Source: Mycobacterium sp. 852002-10029_SCH5224772
GTDB lineage: Bacteria; Actinomycetota; Actinomycetes; Mycobacteriales; Mycobacteriaceae
Length of the DNA stretch: 64,000 nt
Direction: 5' to 3'
Assembly (NCBI RefSeq): GCF_001667315.1
Contig: NZ_LZHT01000075.1
Span: 82,702 to 146,701, forward strand
In this document: positions 38,104 to 47,547 of the stretch, one piece after another
Layout of the letters: every line of letters begins with the position of its first letter
Position numbering within the stretch: the stretch's first letter is position 1
Translations under genes and position numbers: made by a program
The notes under the pieces: generated by a model
What the model was told of the DNA's origin: nothing
Seen by the model: the letters and a program-made list of their open reading frames with translations, nothing else
Databases searched by the model: none

Positions 38104-40482
38104 ATGACCGACACGGCGCAAGCCCCCCCGTTGTTACGGTCGCCGGACGTGCGGCAGCGCGTCACGGTGACCGGCGTGGTGCAGGGGGTGGGCTTTCGCC
38201 CGTTCGTCCACCGGATCGCGACCGAACTGGGTCTGTCCGGATTCGTCGGGAATGACTCCGGCGCCGTCTTTGTCGAGGTGCAGGGCCGGCGCGCCCGCGT
38301 GGCGGAATTCGGCCGGCGGCTGCGCGCCGAGGCGCCGCCGCTGGCGCGGATCACCGAGGTGCGTGTGACCGAACTCAGGGCCGACCCCGCCCCCGCACCC
38401 GAATTCCGCATCGTGACAAGTCAACTGGCCGCCGGGGCGACCACCCCGATTCCGCCCGACATCGCGGTGTGCGACGACTGCGTCACCGAACTGTTCGACC
38501 CGCTCGATCGCCGCTACCGGCACCCGTTCGTGACGTGCACCAACTGCGGTCCGCGGTTCACCATCATCGAAGGGTTGCCGTACGACCGGCCGGCCACCAC
38601 GATGTCGGCATTCGCCATGTGCCCACGCTGCGCCGCCGAATACCACGATCCCGCGAATCGCCGCTTCCATGCGCAACCGATCGCCTGCCCGGACTGCGGG
38701 CCGGCCCTGTGCTTCCGCTGCACCGGCGGCGACGTACGCGGATCGGATGCGGCGCTGGGCGCCACCCAGCGTGCGCTGGCCGACCGGGCCGTGGTGGCCG
38801 TCAAGGGCATCGGGGGTTACCACCTGGCCTGCGGCGTCGACGACGCGACGGCCGTCGCCGCTCTGCGGGCGCGGAAAGCGCGCGGCGCCAAGCCCTTTGC
38901 CATGCTGGTTCGTGATCTCGACGTCGCGCGCCGCTACGCCCACGTCGATGACACCGAAGCCGCCGTGCTGTCCGGTCCGGCCCGCCCGATCGTGCTGCTG
39001 AGGCGGCTCGCCCGAGACATCAGCGCACCGGTCGCCGAGGCCGTGGCGCCCGGCAGCCCGCTGCTCGGGCTGATGCTGCCGTACTCCCCCCTGCATCACC
39101 TGCTGCTGGCCCCGGTGCCCGGCATCGCCGGGCCGGTCCCCGACGCGCTCGTACTCACCAGCGCCAACCGCTCCGATGAGCCGATCTGCTTCACGGACCA
39201 CGATGCCGCACACAGGCTTCCGGCGCTCTGCGACGCGGTCCTCGACCATGATCGGCGGATCCACGTGCCGTGCGACGACTCGGTGATGCGCGTCGTCAAA
39301 GACCGCGACGGGACTCACGAGCTTCCGATCCGCCGTTCCCGCGGGTATGCGCCGCTGCCGGTCGACCTGGGGCTCGCGGGGCCGGCGGTGCTGGCCGTGG
39401 GCGGGGAATTGAAGAACACCTTCTGCCTCACCGATGGCTCGCGGGCCTACCTGTCCGGCCACATCGGTGACATGGCCACCTGGGAGACGCTGCGCGCGTT
39501 CGAAGGTGCGGTGAGCCAGCTCAGCGAAATACGGGGTGCGCCCGCGCGTTTGGCCGCCGACCTGCATCCGGCCTACCACACCCGAAGCTGGGCGGAGCGC
39601 CACGCGGGGAATCGCCCGCTGGATCTGGTTCAGCACCACCACGCCCACGTGGTGTCGTTGCTGGCCGAACACGGGCGCCTCGGCGAACCCGTCGTCGGCG
39701 TCGCCTTCGACGGCACCGGTTACGGCAGTGACGAAACGATCTGGGGCGGTGAGATTCTGGCGCTCGGCACCCGAAGCCACCGTTTCGTTCGCGCCGGCCA
39801 CCTGCTGGCGGTGCCGCTGCCCGGCGGCGACGCGGCGGTGCGCAATCCGTGGCGGATGGCGCTGTCCCAATTATGGCGGGCCGACATCGACTGGACCCCG
39901 GATCTAGCGCCCGTTGCGGCCGCGACCGATGACGAACTGCGCCTGGTCCGTTCGCAACTGGAGACCGGGGCGGGCTGTGTGCCGTGTTCGAGCATCGGCC
40001 GGCTGTTCGATGCGGTCGCCTCCCTGCTCGGGGTGCGGCACCGCATCGACTACGAGGGGCAGGCCGCAATCGAGCTCGAGGCGCTGGCGGAGTCTGCCGA
40101 CGGCGATCCCGGACGCCCGCAGCCCTTTGTGCCGCTGGCGGTACGCCCCGACGGGGTGATCGATCCGGCGCCGATGGTGCAGACGATGGTCGCGGCGCTG
40201 TATGCCGGGACGCCGCGCGCGGTGCTGGCCGCGGCGTTCCACCAGGCGGTCGCCGAGGCCGTCGCCGACGTGGTCGCCCGCGTCGCCGGCGCCACCCGAT
40301 TGGTGGGTCTCACCGGCGGCGTGTTCCAGAACGTTCTGCTGCTGCGCGCGTGCCGTGACATATTGCAGCGCAATGGGTTTGAGGTACTCACCCATCACAT
40401 CGTGCCACCGAACGACGGTGGGCTGGCCCTGGGCCAGGCGGCGGTCTCGGTGCTGAAGGCGCAGGAGGAGATGACGCGATGA
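38104..40482 (+). CDS. hypF: Carbamoyltransferase HypF
   Basis: A 792-residue enzyme making the cyanide precursor: it converts carbamoyl phosphate to carbamoyl-AMP and loads HypE. Domains in order: acylphosphatase ([17 protein letters not shown], residues about 15-100); two zinc fingers (CDDC...CTNC, CPRC...CPDC, 120-205); YrdC-like ([14 protein letters not shown]); Kae1-like ([14 protein letters not shown] near 515-530). Full length. The 3' end overlaps the SIS-HypC gene by ATGA. Confidence 0.96.
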   Translation: MTDTAQAPPLLRSPDVRQRVTVTGVVQGVGFRPFVHRIATELGLSGFVGNDSGAVFVEVQGRRARVAEFGRRLRAEAPPLARITEVRVTELRADPAPAPEFRIVTSQLAAGATTPIPPDIAVCDDCVTELFDPLDRRYRHPFVTCTNCGPRFTIIEGLPYDRPATTMSAFAMCPRCAAEYHDPANRRFHAQPIACPDCGPALCFRCTGGDVRGSDAALGATQRALADRAVVAVKGIGGYHLACGVDDATAVAALRARKARGAKPFAMLVRDLDVARRYAHVDDTEAAVLSGPARPIVLLRRLARDISAPVAEAVAPGSPLLGLMLPYSPLHHLLLAPVPGIAGPVPDALVLTSANRSDEPICFTDHDAAHRLPALCDAVLDHDRRIHVPCDDSVMRVVKDRDGTHELPIRRSRGYAPLPVDLGLAGPAVLAVGGELKNTFCLTDGSRAYLSGHIGDMATWETLRAFEGAVSQLSEIRGAPARLAADLHPAYHTRSWAERHAGNRPLDLVQHHHAHVVSLLAEHGRLGEPVVGVAFDGTGYGSDETIWGGEILALGTRSHRFVRAGHLLAVPLPGGDAAVRNPWRMALSQLWRADIDWTPDLAPVAAATDDELRLVRSQLETGAGCVPCSSIGRLFDAVASLLGVRHRIDYEGQAAIELEALAESADGDPGRPQPFVPLAVRPDGVIDPAPMVQTMVAALYAGTPRAVLAAAFHQAVAEAVADVVARVAGATRLVGLTGGVFQNVLLLRACRDILQRNGFEVLTHHIVPPNDGGLALGQAAVSVLKAQEEMTR

Positions 40483-41216
40483 TCACCACTACCATCGACC
40501 GCGGTCTGAGCTCCGAGTTGGCTGAAGAACTTGCCGCCACGGCATTGACGCTCGCCAAACGATTCGCCGCCGGCGCCACCATGTGGTCCATCGCGCCGTC
40601 GTGGGAACCGCACGCCATGCACATCGCCGTCGAATTCGTGCATCCGGTGATCATGGGCAAACGGGCCCTGCCCGCGGTGGCACTCACCGGACCCGACCTG
40701 GTCGATCTGGTACGGATATCGGTGCGGCCCGGCGACATCGTCGTCGCGGTCTCCGGCGCTCAGGACGCGCAGGTGCGCTCGGTGATGCGTCGCGGACCGG
40801 CCTGGGGCGCCACCACGATCTGGATCGGCAGCGGCGATCCGCCCACGGCCGCCATGGCCGATCACGTGCTCTGGCTCGACGATCCCGATCCGCGAGTGCC
40901 CGCCACCGGTGGCTTCGTGCTGTTCTACCACCTGCTGTGGGAGCTGACCCACGTCTGTTTCGAGCATTCGGGCTTGCTCAAAGCCAACCGCAGCGACGAC
41001 GAGGCGGTCTGTGTGACCTGCAGCGACGAAGGCCGGCTGGGCGAAGTGGTCAGCGCCTCGGTCGACGGTCAGGCATTGGTGCGCACCGCCCGCGGAGTTG
41101 AGGACGTGATCACCACGCTCGTCGATCCGGTCGCCGCCGGCGAGCTGGTGCTGGTGCACGCCGGCACCGCGATCAGTCGCGTCGACGAAGACGAAGAGCG
41201 AGGGGGTGTTTCATGA
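40479..41216 (+). CDS. Degenerate SIS domain fused to a HypC-like domain
   Basis: A 245-residue fusion. Residues 1-165 follow a sugar-isomerase (SIS) fold ([34 protein letters not shown]) but lack the phosphosugar-binding STSGNS and GNGGS loops seen in the next gene. Residues 175-240 are HypC-like: Cys178-Val-Thr-Cys181, [34 protein letters not shown]. The HypC cysteine is internal here, not at position 2. ATGA overlaps on both sides. Function unknown; an accessory ligand or iron carrier is inferred. Confidence 0.8.
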   Translation: MITTTIDRGLSSELAEELAATALTLAKRFAAGATMWSIAPSWEPHAMHIAVEFVHPVIMGKRALPAVALTGPDLVDLVRISVRPGDIVVAVSGAQDAQVRSVMRRGPAWGATTIWIGSGDPPTAAMADHVLWLDDPDPRVPATGGFVLFYHLLWELTHVCFEHSGLLKANRSDDEAVCVTCSDEGRLGEVVSASVDGQALVRTARGVEDVITTLVDPVAAGELVLVHAGTAISRVDEDEERGGVS

Positions 41217-41887
41217 GTCCCGCCGACGAACCCACCAACTTCTTGTACCCGTTCATCGACGCCGAAGAAGACGATCCCTCCTCGCTGCTCGCCGACCTGG
41301 CCGCGTCAGCGCAAGCCAAGGCGTCCGAAAGCCGCGCGTTGCGACACTCCACGCTGGAAGCCAACGCCGACCTGCTGGCGGAGGCCGCCGCCGCACTGGC
41401 GCGCCGGTTCGCCGCCGGCGGAAGGTTGTTCACCTTCGGAAACGGCGGCAGCTGCACCGACTCCACCACGCTGGCGGCCCTGTTCGCGCGGCCACCGCTC
41501 GGCAACCCACTGCCGGCCTGGTCGCTGACCGCCGACCAGGCGATCCTGACCGCACTGGGCAACGACGTCGGATTCGAGCTCGTGTTCGCCCGCCAGCTGA
41601 TCGCCCGCGCAAAGGCCGGCGACATCGCGATCGCGATGTCGACCAGCGGCAACTCCCCCAACCTGCTGACCGCGCTGGCCGAGGCGCGCCAGCGCGGCCT
41701 CTACACCATCGGTTTCGCCGGTTACGACGGCGGCGCCTTCGCGGACAACCCACACGTGGACGCCTGCTTCGTCGTTCGTTCGCAAAGCGTGCACCGGATT
41801 CAGGAATCCCAGGCGCTGCTGGGCTACCGGTTGTGGCTGGCGGTCCACGAACATCTCGGGAGCGATCACGGTTTGGGGGCCGCATGA
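41213..41887 (+). CDS. SIS-domain protein (GmhA/phosphoheptose-isomerase-like)
   Basis: A 224-residue protein with an intact SIS domain: GNGGS at 76-80, STSGNS at 143-148, HRIQESQALL near the end. The helix ALARRFAAGG matches [10 protein letters not shown] in the preceding fusion, so the two are related. The family isomerises sedoheptulose-7-phosphate or binds other sugar phosphates; no heptose pathway is visible here. Its place between the SIS-HypC fusion and HypE points to hydrogenase maturation. Confidence 0.82.
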   Translation: MSPADEPTNFLYPFIDAEEDDPSSLLADLAASAQAKASESRALRHSTLEANADLLAEAAAALARRFAAGGRLFTFGNGGSCTDSTTLAALFARPPLGNPLPAWSLTADQAILTALGNDVGFELVFARQLIARAKAGDIAIAMSTSGNSPNLLTALAEARQRGLYTIGFAGYDGGAFADNPHVDACFVVRSQSVHRIQESQALLGYRLWLAVHEHLGSDHGLGAA

Positions 41888-42996
41888 ATCCATCAGCGGG
41901 TGACTATCTTTCGTCGGGTCCACGGTTCGCCGAAGGCGACGTGATCGAGCGGATCGAGTCGTTCCGCCGGCGCCGCCCCCGGCTGCTCGACGACCATGTG
42001 ACCTTGGCGCACGGCGCGGGCGGCAAGGCATCGGCGGCGCTGGTGGACGCGGTGTTCCTGGAGGCGTTTCGCAACCCGCTGCTCGAGTCGCTGGGCGACG
42101 GCGCGGTCCTCACGCTGCCCAGCGGCGAACGCGTGGCGATGTCGACGGACTCCTTTGTGGTGCAGCCCAGGCGTTTTCCCGGCGGCTCGATCGGCGAACT
42201 CGCCGTGCACGGCACCTGCAACGACCTCGCGGTGGCCGGAGCGGTCCCGTCGTGGATCTCGGCGGCGTTCGTGATCGAGGAGGGTTTCGGCATCGCCGAG
42301 CTGAAAGAGATCGTCGCCGACATGGCCGCGGCGGCCGCGGCGGCCGGCGTGCAGATCGTCACCGGCGACACCAAGGTGGTGCCCAGGGGCGCGGCCGACG
42401 GCCTGTTCATCACCACCGCCGGAACCGGCGTCATCCCCGCGGGCCGCACGCTGTCGGCGCAGTCGGTGCGCGCCGGCGACAAGGTGCTGCTGTCGGGCTC
42501 GATGGGCGATCACGGCATGGCGGTCATGCTCGCCCGCGGCGATCTGGCCATCGAGGCCGACATCGCCTCCGACACCGCGTCGGTGAGCCCGTTGGTGGAG
42601 TTGCTGATGGCGGCCGCACCGTCCACCCGGTGGCTGCGTGATGCGACGCGGGGCGGGGTGGGCACGGTGTGCAACGAGCTGGCCCAGGCCTGTGGCCTCG
42701 GGGTGCTGCTCAAAGAGGAGCGACTTCCGGTGGCGCCCATGGTCAATGGCGCCTGCGAGTTGCTCGGCATCGACCCGCTCTACGTCGCCAATGAAGGCAA
42801 GTTCGTCGCCGTCGTCGCACCGGACGAGGCACAGGCGGGGCTGGACGCGTTGCGATCCCATCCGTTGGGCGCGGAGGCGGCCGAGGTCGGGGAGATCGTC
42901 ACCGAACCCGCCGAAAGCGTGGTACTGCGCACGGGATTCGGCGGCACCCGGATCGTCGACATGCTCGTCGGGGATCCCCTGCCGAGGATCTGCTGA
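41884..42996 (+). CDS. hypE: Hydrogenase maturation factor HypE (carbamoyl dehydratase)
   Basis: A 370-residue PurM-like ATPase. LAHGAGGKASAALVDAVFLEAF begins the nucleotide domain; DSFVVQPRRFPGGSIGELAVHGTCNDLAV is the conserved core; the C-terminus ends PRIC, whose last Cys carries the carbamoyl group from HypF and is dehydrated to thiocyanate. ATG 41884 overlaps the previous stop. A strong GAAAGGAGG for the next gene lies at 43048-43056. Confidence 0.96.
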   Translation: MNPSAGDYLSSGPRFAEGDVIERIESFRRRRPRLLDDHVTLAHGAGGKASAALVDAVFLEAFRNPLLESLGDGAVLTLPSGERVAMSTDSFVVQPRRFPGGSIGELAVHGTCNDLAVAGAVPSWISAAFVIEEGFGIAELKEIVADMAAAAAAAGVQIVTGDTKVVPRGAADGLFITTAGTGVIPAGRTLSAQSVRAGDKVLLSGSMGDHGMAVMLARGDLAIEADIASDTASVSPLVELLMAAAPSTRWLRDATRGGVGTVCNELAQACGLGVLLKEERLPVAPMVNGACELLGIDPLYVANEGKFVAVVAPDEAQAGLDALRSHPLGAEAAEVGEIVTEPAESVVLRTGFGGTRIVDMLVGDPLPRIC

Positions 42997-43061
42997 CGTG
43001 ACGATCGCAAGCGCGGCGAAGCCGGGCACAGCGGGTCGCCACGAGAAAGGAGGGCGCTGAC

Positions 43062-43334
43062 ATGTGCCTTGGAATTCCGGGCAGGATCGTGCAAATCACC
43101 GATCCCGCCAACTGTTTGGCGAAGGTCGACGTGAGCGGCGTGCAGCGGACGATCAGCGTCCGGCTCTTGGAGAACGACATGCCCGCGCCGGACGACTGGG
43201 TGCTGGTCCACGTCGGTTTCGCGATGGCCAAGATCGACGAAACCGAGGCGTTGCTGACCCTGGCCGCCATCAAGAAACTCGGCGACACCTACACGACCGA
43301 AATGCAGGCCTTCGACTCGTCGGCCATCGTTTGA
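43062..43334 (+). CDS. hypC: Hydrogenase assembly chaperone HypC (second copy)
   Basis: A 90-residue HypC paralogue, MCLGIPGRIVQITD at the start, with the same barrel pattern (VSGVQRTISVRLL, DDWVLVHVGFAMAKI). About half identical to the copy at 37836. Location directly before hypD suggests this is the HypD partner, while the other may stay with the large subunit; this split is inferred. Confidence 0.95.
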   Translation: MCLGIPGRIVQITDPANCLAKVDVSGVQRTISVRLLENDMPAPDDWVLVHVGFAMAKIDETEALLTLAAIKKLGDTYTTEMQAFDSSAIV

Positions 43335-43346
43335 CTAGGAGCGGCA

Positions 43347-44477
43347 ATGAAATTCGTCGACGAATTCCGCGACCCCGCGGCGGCACGCAAACTGCTGGCC
43401 GCCATCGAGCACCTGGCCGGCACTGACGGCGAGGACTTCAAATTCATGGAGGTGTGCGGTGGGCACACGCACACCATCTACCGGCACGGCATCGAGCACC
43501 TGCTGCCCGACAACGTCGAGCTGGTGCACGGCCCCGGCTGCCCGGTCTGCGTGATCCCGATGGGCCGCATCGACGACGCGATGTGGCTGGCCGGTCAGCC
43601 CGACGTAATCTTCACCTGCTTCGGCGACATGATGCGGGTGCCCGGCTCGGACGGCAGCCTGCTGCACGCCAAGGCCCGCGGCGCCGACGTGCGGTTCGTC
43701 TACTCGCCGCTGGACGCGTTGAAGATCGCCGTCGACAACCCGGCCAAGCAGGTGGTGTTCTTCGCCATCGGCTTCGAGACCACCGCGCCGTCGACGGCGG
43801 TGACGCTCGTGCGGGCGCGCGATCTGGGCTTGCCCAATTTCAGCGTCTTCTGCAACCACGTCACGATCGTGCCGCCGATCAGGGCGATCCTCGAGTCGCC
43901 GGACCTGCGGCTGTCGGGTTTCATCGGCCCCGGTCACGTGTCCACGGTGGTGGGCAACCGGCCCTACCGGTTCGTTCCGGACGTCTACCGAAAGCCGTTG
44001 GTGGTGGCCGGTTTCGAGCCGCTGGACATCCTGGCGTCGGTCGCGATGCTGCTGCGTCAGATCCGTGAGGGACGCTGCGAGGTGGAGAACCAGTACAAGC
44101 GCGTGGTGCCCGAACACGGCAACCCGGCCGCGTTGGCCTTGATGGGCCAGGTGTTCGCGTTGCGTCCGCACTTCGAATGGCGTGGGCTAGGCTTCATCTC
44201 GCAAAGCGCCCTGCGGCTGCACGACGACTTCGCCGACTTCGACGCCGAGCTACGGTTCGCCATGCCCGGCGTGCGCGTCGCCGACCCTAAGGCCTGCCAA
44301 TGCGGTGAGGTGCTCAAGGGTGTGCTCAAGCCTTGGGAATGCAAGGTTTTCGGTACCGCATGCACTCCTGAGACCCCGATCGGAACATGCATGGTGTCGC
44401 CCGAGGGGGCGTGCGCGGCCTACTACAATTTCGGCCGCATGCACCGGGATGCCGTCAAACTGGTGGGGCGCACTTGA
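43347..44477 (+). CDS. hypD: Hydrogenase formation protein HypD
   Basis: A 376-residue scaffold where Fe(CN)2CO is assembled with HypC. EVCGGHTHTIYRHGI and GPGCPVCVIP carry the conserved Cys residues, GHVSTVVGNRPYRF the central site, and the C-terminal CQCGEV...WECKVFGTAC...GTCMVSPEGACAAY binds the 4Fe-4S cluster. Start ATG 43347. The stop is embedded in TTGA, a possible start for the next gene. Confidence 0.97.
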   Translation: MKFVDEFRDPAAARKLLAAIEHLAGTDGEDFKFMEVCGGHTHTIYRHGIEHLLPDNVELVHGPGCPVCVIPMGRIDDAMWLAGQPDVIFTCFGDMMRVPGSDGSLLHAKARGADVRFVYSPLDALKIAVDNPAKQVVFFAIGFETTAPSTAVTLVRARDLGLPNFSVFCNHVTIVPPIRAILESPDLRLSGFIGPGHVSTVVGNRPYRFVPDVYRKPLVVAGFEPLDILASVAMLLRQIREGRCEVENQYKRVVPEHGNPAALALMGQVFALRPHFEWRGLGFISQSALRLHDDFADFDAELRFAMPGVRVADPKACQCGEVLKGVLKPWECKVFGTACTPETPIGTCMVSPEGACAAYYNFGRMHRDAVKLVGRT

Positions 44478-44497
44478 CCTCTGACAAGGGCGCAGAG

Positions 44498-45208
44498 ATG
44501 TTCGCCCGCTACGCCTATGCGCCCAACGCGCTCGGCTATTGCGGTCCCCCCTTGGGGGCCACCCTGCGCGACGGGTCGGTCGCCGACGTGCGCAGGGCGG
44601 CGACCAAGTTCTCCGGGGCATGGCCGTACCTGCGGGTGCTGTCGGCGCTGACCGGCATCGCCGACCCGCTGGATTACCGCCTGGTGGAGGCGTATTGGCT
44701 CGGCGGCGGGGCCGCGGCCGACCTGGACCCACGGGAGTTCTTCGACGCGTTGCTGGCGATCCTCGGTCCGCAGGCGGGCCACTACTGGTCGCATCTCACG
44801 CCGGACCTGGCGTGCGAGGCCGCCGGGAATCACTGCTTCCACGTGTTCGGTATTTACCCGTGGACGCGGTTTTTGGGCCGCGGTACCGACGAGCAGCCGT
44901 TGCGGGTGCTGGACAACTGCCGAATCAGTTCCGGGACAGTGCTTTCCCGCGATGGGGACCGGGTCGAGGTGTTGTGCCGGCGGCTGGTCTGGGATGGTCA
45001 GGCGCTCACGCTGTCGACACCGTCGGCGCGTGTGCTCGAGGTGTGGGCTGACGGATACAGCGCGGTGCCCGATGCGGCCGCCGGTGATGTGGTCGCGATG
45101 CACTGGGGCCGATTGTGCGGGCGGCTCTCGCCGGCGCAGCTGCACGCGCTGACCGACAGCACGAACCGCCAGCTGGTGGTGACCGACCGCCGACTGGCGC
45201 GCGTCTAG
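44498..45208 (+). CDS. DUF6390-like protein closing the hydrogenase operon
   Basis: A 236-residue protein beginning MFARYAYAPNALGYCGPP; ATG 44498 has AAGGG 8 bases upstream. An upstream TTG at 44474, overlapping the hypD stop, would add 8 residues. The pattern (GAWPYLRVLSALTG, DNCRISSGTVLSRDGDRVEV) is conserved in actinobacterial hydrogenase clusters; label DUF6390 is from memory. No metal motif or signal peptide. It marks the right border of the island. Confidence 0.75.
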   Translation: MFARYAYAPNALGYCGPPLGATLRDGSVADVRRAATKFSGAWPYLRVLSALTGIADPLDYRLVEAYWLGGGAAADLDPREFFDALLAILGPQAGHYWSHLTPDLACEAAGNHCFHVFGIYPWTRFLGRGTDEQPLRVLDNCRISSGTVLSRDGDRVEVLCRRLVWDGQALTLSTPSARVLEVWADGYSAVPDAAAGDVVAMHWGRLCGRLSPAQLHALTDSTNRQLVVTDRRLARV

Positions 45209-45229
45209 CTTCGACGTCAGACTGGCCCC

Positions 45230-46354
45230 GTGCCCGGTTCTCTGTGCGACGTGCTGCCCGCCGCGGCCGCCCTGCTCGGGGTCCCGGGCGCTTCAGACAG
45301 GCTGGCGGTGACGGACCAGGCCGGCTCCGACCGGATAAACCGGGTGCTCGTCGTGCTGGTGGACGGGCTGGGCTGGCACCTGCTTCCGCGACTGGCCGGC
45401 AGCGCGCCGCTGCTCGCCTCCGTGCTGACCGGTGCCACCGGGCGGCTGACCCGGCTGGAGTGCACCTTCCCCTCGACCACGCCGACCAGCCTGGTGTCCC
45501 TGGGCACCGGCGCGCTGCCCGGCGAGCACGGGATTCTGGGCTTTACCCTCCGGGTGCCCGGCACCGAAACGGTGCTCAACCACATCCGGTGGCGCGACGA
45601 TCCGTCGCCCGCCGTGTGGCAGCCGGTGCCGACCTGGTTCCAGCGGCTCAAAAAGGCCGGTGTCAGCGCCCGCGCGGTGCTGCCGGCGCCCTTCATCGGC
45701 AGCGGGTTGACCGAGGCGGCCTACCGCGGCGCGGAATTCCACCCCGCCGGCCCCAACGACGACTACGCCCGGCTGGTGGTCGACGACCTGAGCTCGGCGC
45801 CCGGGCTGGTTTACGGCTACACCGCCGAGCTCGACACCGCGGCCCATGTCTTCGGGGTGGGCTCGGAGCGGTGGCATGCGGCGGCGGCGAACGTCGACGC
45901 GCTGCTCTCGCGCCTGCTCGAGGCGCTGCCACCGGACGCGGCGCTGCTGGTCACCGCCGACCACGGCGGCCTCAACGTCCCGCCGCAGGCCCGGATCGAC
46001 CTCGACGCCGACCCCCGGCTGGCCCAGGGAATACGGGTGGTGGCCGGCGAGCCGCGGGTGCGGTATCTGCACACCGAGCCGGGCGCCGCCCCCGACGTGC
46101 AGGCCGCGTGGGCCGAGCTGCTGGACGGCCGCGCCGCCGTGTACAGCCGCGAACAGGCAGTGGCCACCGGGATGTTCGGGCCGGTCGCCGCGGCGCACCT
46201 GGAGCGGCTCGGCGACGTGGTGGTCGTCTGTTCGGGCGACACCGCGGTGCTGGCCAGCGCACACGAGCCCCCGGAAACGTCCCGCCTGGTCGGTTTCCAC
46301 GGCGGCGCCAGCGCGGTCGAGATGGCGATTCCGCTCATCGTTTTCCGGCCGTAG
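45230..46354 (+). CDS. Alkaline-phosphatase-superfamily phosphodiesterase
   Basis: A 374-residue type I phosphodiesterase/nucleotide pyrophosphatase. VLVVLVDGLGW has the first metal Asp; FPSTTPTSLVSLGTGALPGEHGILGF the nucleophile Thr; YTAELDTAAHVFG and VTADHGG further metal ligands. GTG start at 45230. No signal peptide, so cytoplasmic. It starts 21 bases after the hydrogenase island but has no obvious link to it. Substrate unknown. Confidence 0.85.
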   Translation: MPGSLCDVLPAAAALLGVPGASDRLAVTDQAGSDRINRVLVVLVDGLGWHLLPRLAGSAPLLASVLTGATGRLTRLECTFPSTTPTSLVSLGTGALPGEHGILGFTLRVPGTETVLNHIRWRDDPSPAVWQPVPTWFQRLKKAGVSARAVLPAPFIGSGLTEAAYRGAEFHPAGPNDDYARLVVDDLSSAPGLVYGYTAELDTAAHVFGVGSERWHAAAANVDALLSRLLEALPPDAALLVTADHGGLNVPPQARIDLDADPRLAQGIRVVAGEPRVRYLHTEPGAAPDVQAAWAELLDGRAAVYSREQAVATGMFGPVAAAHLERLGDVVVVCSGDTAVLASAHEPPETSRLVGFHGGASAVEMAIPLIVFRP

Positions 46355-46384
46355 CTGCTTGTCGGTGGGCCGTGCTACACCTCC

Positions 46385-47260
46385 ATGCAGACTCCCCAGA
46401 TCGGACTGGCCATGGATGACACCGAACGCACCCGTCGTGGCGATGAATTCCGCCGCCTGCACGCCGGCGACGAGATTCTCGTGCTCCCCAACCCTTGGGA
46501 CATCGGCACCGCGAGGTTGTTCGCCAACCTCGGGTTCCATGCACTGGCGACCACCAGCGCCGGACTGGCGTTCTCGTTAGGCCGGCGCGATGGCAACGCT
46601 GCGGTCAGCCGGGATGAAGCGCTCGAACACGCACGCACCATCGTCGAGGCAACCCCTCTCCCGGTGACCGCGGATCTGGAAAACGGGTTCGGCGACGCCC
46701 CCGAGGCGGTGGCCGAAACCGTGCGCCGGGCGGGCGAGGCCGGTTTGGCCGGGGCCTCGATCGAGGACGCCACATATAAAACCGACGCGCCGATCTTCGC
46801 CCGCACGCTGGCGGTCGAGCGCATCCAGGCCGCTGTTGAAGCCGCGCGGGCGCTGCCGCATCCCTTCACCTTGACCGCCCGCTCGGAGAACTTCATCCGT
46901 GACCGTCCGGATCTCGATGACACGGTGTCCCGGCTGCAGGCATACGAAGCGGCCGGGGCCGATGTCTTGTACGCACCCGGCCTGCCGGACGAAGCGGCGC
47001 TGCGTCGGGCCTGCAGCAGCGTCACCCGGCCGTTCAACTACGTTGCTGGGATCGGGCCGGCCCGTTTCACGCTCGCCCAGCTCAAGGAGTTCGGAGTGCG
47101 CCGGGTGTCGATCGGCACCTCCTTTTGCCGCACCGGGCTTACCGCTGTCGTCCGCGCCGCGCAGGAAGTGCTCGAACACGGCTCGTTCAACTATGTCGAC
47201 GGCATTCACAGCGTCGCCGACTTCAACGAGCTCATTGATCCGCGTACCGGCGATCGCTGA
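46385..47260 (+). CDS. Isocitrate lyase/PEP-mutase family protein
   Basis: A 291-residue TIM-barrel enzyme. LVLPNPWDIGTARLFANLGFHALATTSAG opens the fold; TADLENGFGD and AGASIEDATY carry the metal-binding acids. The KKCGH loop of true isocitrate lyase is missing, so oxaloacetate hydrolase, 2-methylisocitrate-lyase-like or carboxyphosphonoenolpyruvate-type chemistry are alternatives; C-C or P-C lyase of a small acid is expected. Monocistronic by appearance. Confidence 0.82.
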   Translation: MQTPQIGLAMDDTERTRRGDEFRRLHAGDEILVLPNPWDIGTARLFANLGFHALATTSAGLAFSLGRRDGNAAVSRDEALEHARTIVEATPLPVTADLENGFGDAPEAVAETVRRAGEAGLAGASIEDATYKTDAPIFARTLAVERIQAAVEAARALPHPFTLTARSENFIRDRPDLDDTVSRLQAYEAAGADVLYAPGLPDEAALRRACSSVTRPFNYVAGIGPARFTLAQLKEFGVRRVSIGTSFCRTGLTAVVRAAQEVLEHGSFNYVDGIHSVADFNELIDPRTGDR

Positions 47261-47340
47261 GGGTTCGGGCACCACCTGCACCCGACCACGCACTCGAACC
47301 GACTTCACAGCTCGTTTCGACCGGTTTATCACGATTCGCG

Positions 47341-47547
47341 TTGTACATTCGGCGCACTGTGTATTTCGCGGACCGTGCTGAAATTCGGCGGTGGCAGCTG
47401 GCCATCGCGATGGTCGCGGCGCTCGGTGCGTTCGTCGCCCTGGTCGCGGATTCGTCGCTGCGGCCCCGGTTTGCCGCGTCCACATTGCCGGAGCCGGCGG
47501 CGTTACCAGGCGTGACCCCGAACGCCGTCGCCAGGCCGGGGCTGTAA
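47341..47547 (+). CDS. Small membrane protein preceding the PPE gene
   Basis: A reading frame of up to 68 residues (TTG 47341; GTG 47359 and an internal ATG are alternatives) with one transmembrane helix (QLAIAMVAALGAFVALVA) and a Pro/Ala-rich tail outside. The stop overlaps the PPE start as TAATG, which argues for real, coupled translation. It is not a PE protein: no PE motif or length. Function unknown. Confidence 0.5.
   Translation: MYIRRTVYFADRAEIRRWQLAIAMVAALGAFVALVADSSLRPRFAASTLPEPAALPGVTPNAVARPGL

Noticed and set aside
38134..39870. 578-codon minus-strand frame opposite hypF
   Set aside because: Complete antisense overlap with a well-supported HypF; composition is that of a shadow frame.
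46385..47260. Isocitrate lyase proper
   Set aside because: The protein is short and lacks the KKCGH catalytic loop, so only the broader ICL/PEP-mutase family is assigned.
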